This document shows, in pieces, positions 4,187 through 6,179 of a stretch of 6,179 bases of DNA. The number at the start of each line of letters is the position of its first letter. Position 1 is the first letter of the stretch. The stretch is from positions 1 through 6,179 of the forward strand of contig JACCTI010000213.1 in NCBI GenBank assembly GCA_013812515.1, read 5' to 3'. The position numbers were made by a program, and so were the translations under genes. The notes under the pieces were generated by a model. The model had not been told where the DNA came from, ran no database searches, and saw only the letters and a program-made list of their open reading frames with translations. Source of the stretch: Chthoniobacterales bacterium (lineage in GTDB: Bacteria; Verrucomicrobiota; Verrucomicrobiia; Chthoniobacterales; UBA10450).

Positions 4187-4859
4187 CTGCCGCGACTATA
4201 AGAGCGGCGACCGAATCGTGCATGCCGTCGACGAAGTCTCGCTGGAGATCCGGTCGGGTGAATTCGTCGCAATCACCGGCCCGAGCGGCTGCGGGAAAAG
4301 CACCCTCATGCATCTGATCGCCGGGCTTGAGACGCCGACAAGCGGCGAGATCTACGTGGATGAAGTCGCATTACACAACGGCGATGACGCCGCGTTGACC
4401 AATTACCGCAGACATCGCCTCGGAATCGTCTTCCAATTCTTCAACCTGCTGCCGACGATGAACGTGCTGGAAAACGTCGGCTTTCCGCTCCTGCTGCAGG
4501 GTGTCTCGTTAGGCGAAATCGAACGGCGCGCGCGCGCGCTCCTCGATGTAGTTGGGATGACGGAACGCGCCGGGCATTTTGTCCATCAGCTCAGCGGGGG
4601 CGAGCAGCAACGCACCGCGATTGCGCGCGCCTTGATTCACGAGCCTTCGTTGCTCATCGCCGACGAACCCACCGGCAATCTCGACTCGAAGTCCGCGCAG
4701 ATGGTGCTGGAAGTTTTGACCCGTATCGGGCATGAACGTCGCACTACTTTGCTCGTGGTCACGCACAGCGAAGATGTCGCAGCCGCGGCGCCGCAGCGAG
4801 TCGAGATGCGCGATGGGCGGATCGCTCGGACACGAGGCATTGGCGAACCCAGGCATTAA
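4167..4859 (+). CDS. ABC transporter ATP-binding protein, LolD/MacB type (230 aa)
   Basis: This is the ATPase subunit of an ABC system of the LolD/MacB/FtsE group, which powers lipoprotein release, efflux or divisome work at the inner membrane. All motifs are intact: Walker A GPSGCGKST (38-46), Q-loop Gln90 in VFQFFNLLPTMNVLENV, signature LSGGEQQR (142-149), Walker B LLIADE (162-167), D-loop NLD (171-173) and switch His200 in VVTHS. The FFNLLPT stretch after the Q-loop is typical of the LolD/MacB group. The start is TTG, giving MISLRNICRDYKSGD, which matches the family N-terminus; no in-frame ATG or GTG lies nearby upstream. No permease with matching membrane segments is present: the next gene, 71 bases on, encodes DUF1697. 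The partner must be encoded elsewhere, so LolD versus MacB-like cannot be decided. The 5' end overlaps the divergent gene by 20 bases. Confidence 0.9.
   Translation: MISLRNICRDYKSGDRIVHAVDEVSLEIRSGEFVAITGPSGCGKSTLMHLIAGLETPTSGEIYVDEVALHNGDDAALTNYRRHRLGIVFQFFNLLPTMNVLENVGFPLLLQGVSLGEIERRARALLDVVGMTERAGHFVHQLSGGEQQRTAIARALIHEPSLLIADEPTGNLDSKSAQMVLEVLTRIGHERRTTLLVVTHSEDVAAAAPQRVEMRDGRIARTRGIGEPRH
4195..4200 (-). promoter_or_regulatory. -10-like hexamer before the pseudouridine synthase
   Basis: On the - strand these bases read TATAGT, a five-of-six match to TATAAT. They lie eight bases before the ATG at 4186, so the leader would be about two bases. The -35 region is poor (best about three of six). 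The hexamer also codes within residues 10-12 of the overlapping ABC ATPase, so it may be coincidence. Confidence 0.3.
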
Positions 4860-4930
4860 AGCCGAAGAGAATCGCCTTTCTGCCGCTTACCATTCGTGTG
4901 ATACAGAACGCTGATTCGTCTCTCCGCCTG

Positions 4931-5488
4931 ATGCGATACATTGCTTTTCTGCGCGCCATCAACGTCGGCGGCCACGTGGTGAAGATGGAGCAACTACGCG
5001 CTGTTTTCCGTGCGATCGGGCTTGCGAGTGTTGAGACGTTCATCGCGAGCGGGAATGTGATTTTCGATTCAGAGACGAACGCGAAGAACCTTGAATCAGG
5101 CATCGAGAAGGCTTTGGAAAAGGAGCTTGGTTACGAAGTCGTGACGTTTGTCCGGTTAGAGGCAGAGCTTGCACGGATCGCAGCGTATGAGGCGTTCCCC
5201 GCTTCGGAGGTGGGGAAGGAAGGCAGCACGCTCTTCATCGGCTTTCTTCGCTCGCAGCCAAAGGCCGAGGCTCAGCAGAAGCTTCTGGAATTCCCCAACG
5301 CCGCCGACGACTTCCGTTTCCACGCGCGCGAGCTTCACTGGTTGTGCCGCACGCGCGTGAGCGACTCGCCATTCTCCGGCGCGTGGCTCGAGAAACTCCT
5401 GGAGATGCGGACCACGGTGCGAAATGTGAACACGGTCCGCCGGCTCGTGGCCAGGCTTTCCTTGCGGCCATCATTGGGCACACCGTGA
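4931..5488 (+). CDS. DUF1697 family protein (185 aa)
   Basis: DUF1697 proteins are widespread, soluble bacterial proteins with no proven function. The family hallmarks are plain: MRYIAFLRAINVGGH (1-15), FIASGNVIFDS (37-47) and the C-terminal TTVRNVNTV (161-169), which corresponds to the usual 'aTtRNwnTv'. The length is typical. The frame extends 11 codons upstream to a GTG at 4898, but ATG 4931 is chosen because the family normally begins exactly at this Met. No Shine-Dalgarno sequence precedes it. The stop TGA overlaps the GTG start of the next gene (5485-5488), so the two are probably co-transcribed and translationally coupled. The 71-base gap after the ABC gene leaves open whether it has its own promoter; I saw only weak hexamers there. 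Confidence 0.85.
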   Translation: MRYIAFLRAINVGGHVVKMEQLRAVFRAIGLASVETFIASGNVIFDSETNAKNLESGIEKALEKELGYEVVTFVRLEAELARIAAYEAFPASEVGKEGSTLFIGFLRSQPKAEAQQKLLEFPNAADDFRFHARELHWLCRTRVSDSPFSGAWLEKLLEMRTTVRNVNTVRRLVARLSLRPSLGTP

Positions 5489-6179
5489 GCGCAGATTTCG
5501 AAGAACTCGATTACCAGGAGACGTCGTTGGGAGAACTCTTCCTGCGACGGCGACGAATTCGCTCGTTAGGCGAGGACGTGTTCGAGGTGAAACTCGGAGA
5601 CGCTTTTCTGATGTCGAGTCTCTTTCACGTGGTGGAAGAGGAATTGGCCAGAGCCGGCCTCTCAGAGTTGACCGAGGGGCCTTGGGACGTGGTCGTGGGC
5701 GGTCTCGGCCTCGGGTACACCGCACGCGCGGCGCTCGAACATTCGGCGGTGCGATCGCTTCTCGTCATCGATGCGCTGGAGCCTGTCATCGCATGGCATG
5801 AGCAGGGGTTGGTTCCGCTCGGCCGAACACTCACGGCGAATCCACGCTGCCGATTTGTGCACGGCGACTTTTTCGCGCTGGCCGCTTCCAAAACTGGTTT
5901 CGATTCCGAGCAGCCGGGCCGTCGCTTCCACGCCGTGCTCCTGGATATCGATCATTCACCGCGTGATCTGCTGCATGCGCGCCATCGGTCCTTCTACGAA
6001 CCGGCGGGCCTGCGCACTTTTGCAACTCAGCTGCATCCGGACGGTGTCTTTGCCCTCTGGTCGGATGAACCGCCGGATGAGGAGTTCATGCAGGCACTGG
6101 ACGCGGCCTTCGTCACGAGCAGAGCGCACGTCGTGACGTTCCCAAATCCGCTTCTCGAGTCCGAATCCGCCAGCACGGT
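5485..6179 (+). CDS. Spermidine-synthase-like SAM-binding protein (3' end outside window)
   Basis: The product has the Rossmann fold of SAM-dependent methyltransferases and aminopropyltransferases. The 231 visible residues start V(M)SADFEELDYQETSLGEL. A β-hairpin-like N-terminal part follows (FEVKLGDAFLMSSLFHVVEE), resembling the spermidine synthase N-terminal domain. Then come the nucleotide-binding loop DVVVGGLGLGYTARAAL (68-84), the acidic strand end LLVIDALEP (Asp96, Glu99), CRFVHGDFFAL (122-132), whose Asp128 would sit by the adenine, and VLLDIDHSP (Asp154, Asp156). The loop GGLGLG replaces the GGGDGG of true spermidine synthases, so this is likely a relative with another or unknown substrate. 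The GTG start is chosen because it overlaps the DUF1697 stop by four bases and the family N-terminus begins there; no in-frame alternative comes before the conserved part. The frame is open to the right edge. Confidence 0.8.
   Translation, partial: MSADFEELDYQETSLGELFLRRRRIRSLGEDVFEVKLGDAFLMSSLFHVVEEELARAGLSELTEGPWDVVVGGLGLGYTARAALEHSAVRSLLVIDALEPVIAWHEQGLVPLGRTLTANPRCRFVHGDFFALAASKTGFDSEQPGRRFHAVLLDIDHSPRDLLHARHRSFYEPAGLRTFATQLHPDGVFALWSDEPPDEEFMQALDAAFVTSRAHVVTFPNPLLESESAST

Noticed and set aside
3193..4272. Longest open frame in the window (359 codons, - strand)
   Set aside because: It is a second-frame shadow of the pseudouridine synthase, whose own frame carries RLDRETSG and TGRTHQIRVHL. 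The long frame is Arg/Ser-rich with no motif.
4877..4905. Promoter-like pair TTTCTG and GATACA with a 17-base spacer before DUF1697
   Set aside because: The hexamers match the consensus at only two and three positions, too weak to list as a feature.
1..6179. Defence system, CRISPR array, prophage, insertion sequence, tRNA or rRNA
   Set aside because: I looked on both strands and found no regularly spaced direct repeats, transposase or integrase motifs, cloverleaf or rRNA-like sequence. The genes are housekeeping, envelope or uncharacterised.

Overview
The window is an ordinary, densely packed stretch of bacterial chromosome, clearly Gram-negative and fairly GC-rich. It codes for a β-barrel outer-membrane protein and several secreted proteins. 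The gene types, the near absence of Shine-Dalgarno sequences and the large GC-rich inverted repeats in the gaps remind me of soil Verrucomicrobiota (Chthoniobacterales-like). That placement is an inference; the window holds no rRNA or marker gene to prove it.

Layout. Bases 1-354 are the C-terminal third of a citrate synthase on the + strand, cut by the left edge. A 322-base gap follows with a GC-rich inverted repeat (391-479). Next comes a small secreted protein of unknown function (677-1054, +), then a second copy of the repeat nine bases after its stop (1063-1136). On the - strand are a divergent NUDIX-type hydrolase (1210-1824), a 234-base gap with four stem-loops, and a PagL-like outer-membrane lipid A deacylase (2059-2679). 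Divergent from the last is a secreted LolA-like/DUF6503-type protein (2748-3398, +). It overlaps tail to tail with an RluA-family pseudouridine synthase (3392-4186, -). That gene in turn overlaps head to head with a LolD/MacB-type ABC ATPase (TTG start, 4167-4859, +). The window ends with a DUF1697 protein (4931-5488, +) and a translationally coupled spermidine-synthase-like protein (5485 to the right edge, +).

How the genes work together. There is no single pathway. Cell-envelope functions recur: lipid A modification, a LolA-like secreted protein and a lipoprotein-release-type ATPase. They lie on different strands and share no operon. The only clear co-transcribed pair is DUF1697 and the spermidine-synthase-like gene, which overlap by four bases.

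I found no mobile element, CRISPR array, RNA gene or new defence system. The most interesting signals are non-coding. They are a two-copy REP-like inverted repeat placed just after + strand genes, a strongly over-represented nonamer TCGTTAGGC (four exact copies), and -10-like hexamers lying 5-11 bases from start codons in at least four genes, which suggests leaderless or near-leaderless transcription.
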